Positions 63,743 through 64,000 of a stretch of DNA of 64,000 bases are shown piece after piece. This DNA is from JASSUD01 sp031963415 (lineage in GTDB: Bacteria; Pseudomonadota; Gammaproteobacteria; Burkholderiales; Burkholderiaceae): the NCBI GenBank assembly GCA_031963415.1, contig JASSUI010000001.1:992001-1056000 (forward strand). The letters run 5' to 3'. The notes under the pieces are model-generated. The model was not told where the DNA came from, did no database searches, and saw nothing but the letters and a program-made list of their open reading frames with translations. A program made the translations under genes and the position numbers. How positions within the stretch are numbered: the first letter of the stretch is position 1; each line of letters begins with the position of its first letter.

Positions 63743-64000
63743 ATGGGACGAAGCTTCGCTTGGAAAAGCTGTATAACTGCTATGGCGTTAGTGATCAGCA
63801 GTTTGTTAAACACTGGGTGCGCCTGGTTCGCGCCGAGCGAGCTACACGCTAAGGCACAAATGCTGCCAGCCCTTGGCCGTACTGTGCGAGGTAATGTCAC
63901 TTTTGTTGAGCGCGCAGATGGCGTACAGATTACGTACAATATCGCCGGTTTGCGACCCGCTACGGAGCATGCGCTGCAAATTCACGAATGGGGTAACTGT
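63743..64000 (+). CDS. sodC: Cu-Zn superoxide dismutase lipoprotein, N-terminal part (cut by window edge)
   Basis: Begins at ATG 63743 (AAAGGA upstream) with a lipoprotein signal peptide (AMALVISSLLNTGC; lipobox Cys near residue 26). Then the SodC fold starts: VRGNVTFVERADGVQITYNIAGLRPATEHALQIHEWGNC, with the GLxPxxHxxHxHxxGxC pattern partly changed (HALQIHEWGNC; the usual first His position reads differently). 86 codons are visible; the frame runs off the right edge. It would protect the envelope from superoxide. Metal-site residues further on cannot be seen. Confidence 0.85.
   Translation, partial: MGRSFAWKSCITAMALVISSLLNTGCAWFAPSELHAKAQMLPALGRTVRGNVTFVERADGVQITYNIAGLRPATEHALQIHEWGNC

Overview
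The window looks like a chromosomal segment of a betaproteobacterium of the Burkholderiaceae with a reduced, only moderately GC-rich genome. The housekeeping order ubiJ-ubiB-fmdB-DUF502-aspS-nudB, the gltIJKL operon and an Mrp/ApbC protein all read as Burkholderia-like. The abundant short intergenic repeats, an extracellular contractile injection system and an effector aimed at eukaryotic lipids fit a host-associated bacterium. A Burkholderia-related endosymbiont of fungi (the Mycoavidus/Glomeribacter group) is my best guess; it is an inference from gene content, not something the sequence proves.

Region 1 (1-7350) is the right end of an integrative and conjugative element. It carries F-type mating-pair genes traH (cut by the window edge) and traF, a lytic transglycosylase, a FlhD-like/FlhC-like activator pair (compare SetCD of SXT and AcaCD of IncC plasmids), a phased array of palindromes, a MobI-like protein, an excisionase-like HTH protein and a tyrosine integrase. 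It ends at the 3' end of a tRNA-Ala(CGC) gene, which is very probably the attachment site.

Region 2 (7400-29400) is core metabolism: the outer-membrane lipoprotein DolP, ubiquinone factors UbiJ and UbiB, AspRS, a fosmidomycin-resistance-type exporter, a Nudix hydrolase, a fatty-acid beta-oxidation set (acyl-CoA dehydrogenase, hydroxyacyl-CoA dehydrogenase/enoyl-CoA hydratase, thiolase, plus a YciA-type thioesterase), glutamate dehydrogenase and the glutamate/aspartate ABC transporter. The intergenic spaces hold two families of MITE-like repeats.

Region 3 (29400-59800) is the most interesting part: a nearly complete extracellular contractile injection system (eCIS, the Afp/PVC/MAC type). On the minus strand, in transcription order, it has a AAA+ ATPase, a DUF4255 tail-terminator protein, an unknown protein, sheath, two tube proteins, a 53-residue DUF5908-like protein, a LysM baseplate protein, a VgrG-like spike, PAAR tip, gp25, a J-type baseplate protein, a small unknown protein (possible fibre slot), a second large baseplate protein and a tape measure. 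Two plus-strand genes are interleaved or divergent: a protein with an F-box-like N-terminus, pentapeptide repeats and WD40 repeats sits inside the cluster, and a DUF4157-leader protein with a PI-PLC catalytic domain lies immediately upstream of the ATPase. Both are candidate eukaryote-directed effectors. Downstream on the same strand are thiD and a large coiled-coil protein of unknown function.

Region 4 (59600-64000) returns to core genes: an IS3-family remnant, an acetylornithine-type aminotransferase, a 2Fe-2S/FAD reductase, an Mrp/ApbC Fe-S carrier and the start of a Cu-Zn superoxide dismutase lipoprotein cut by the window edge.
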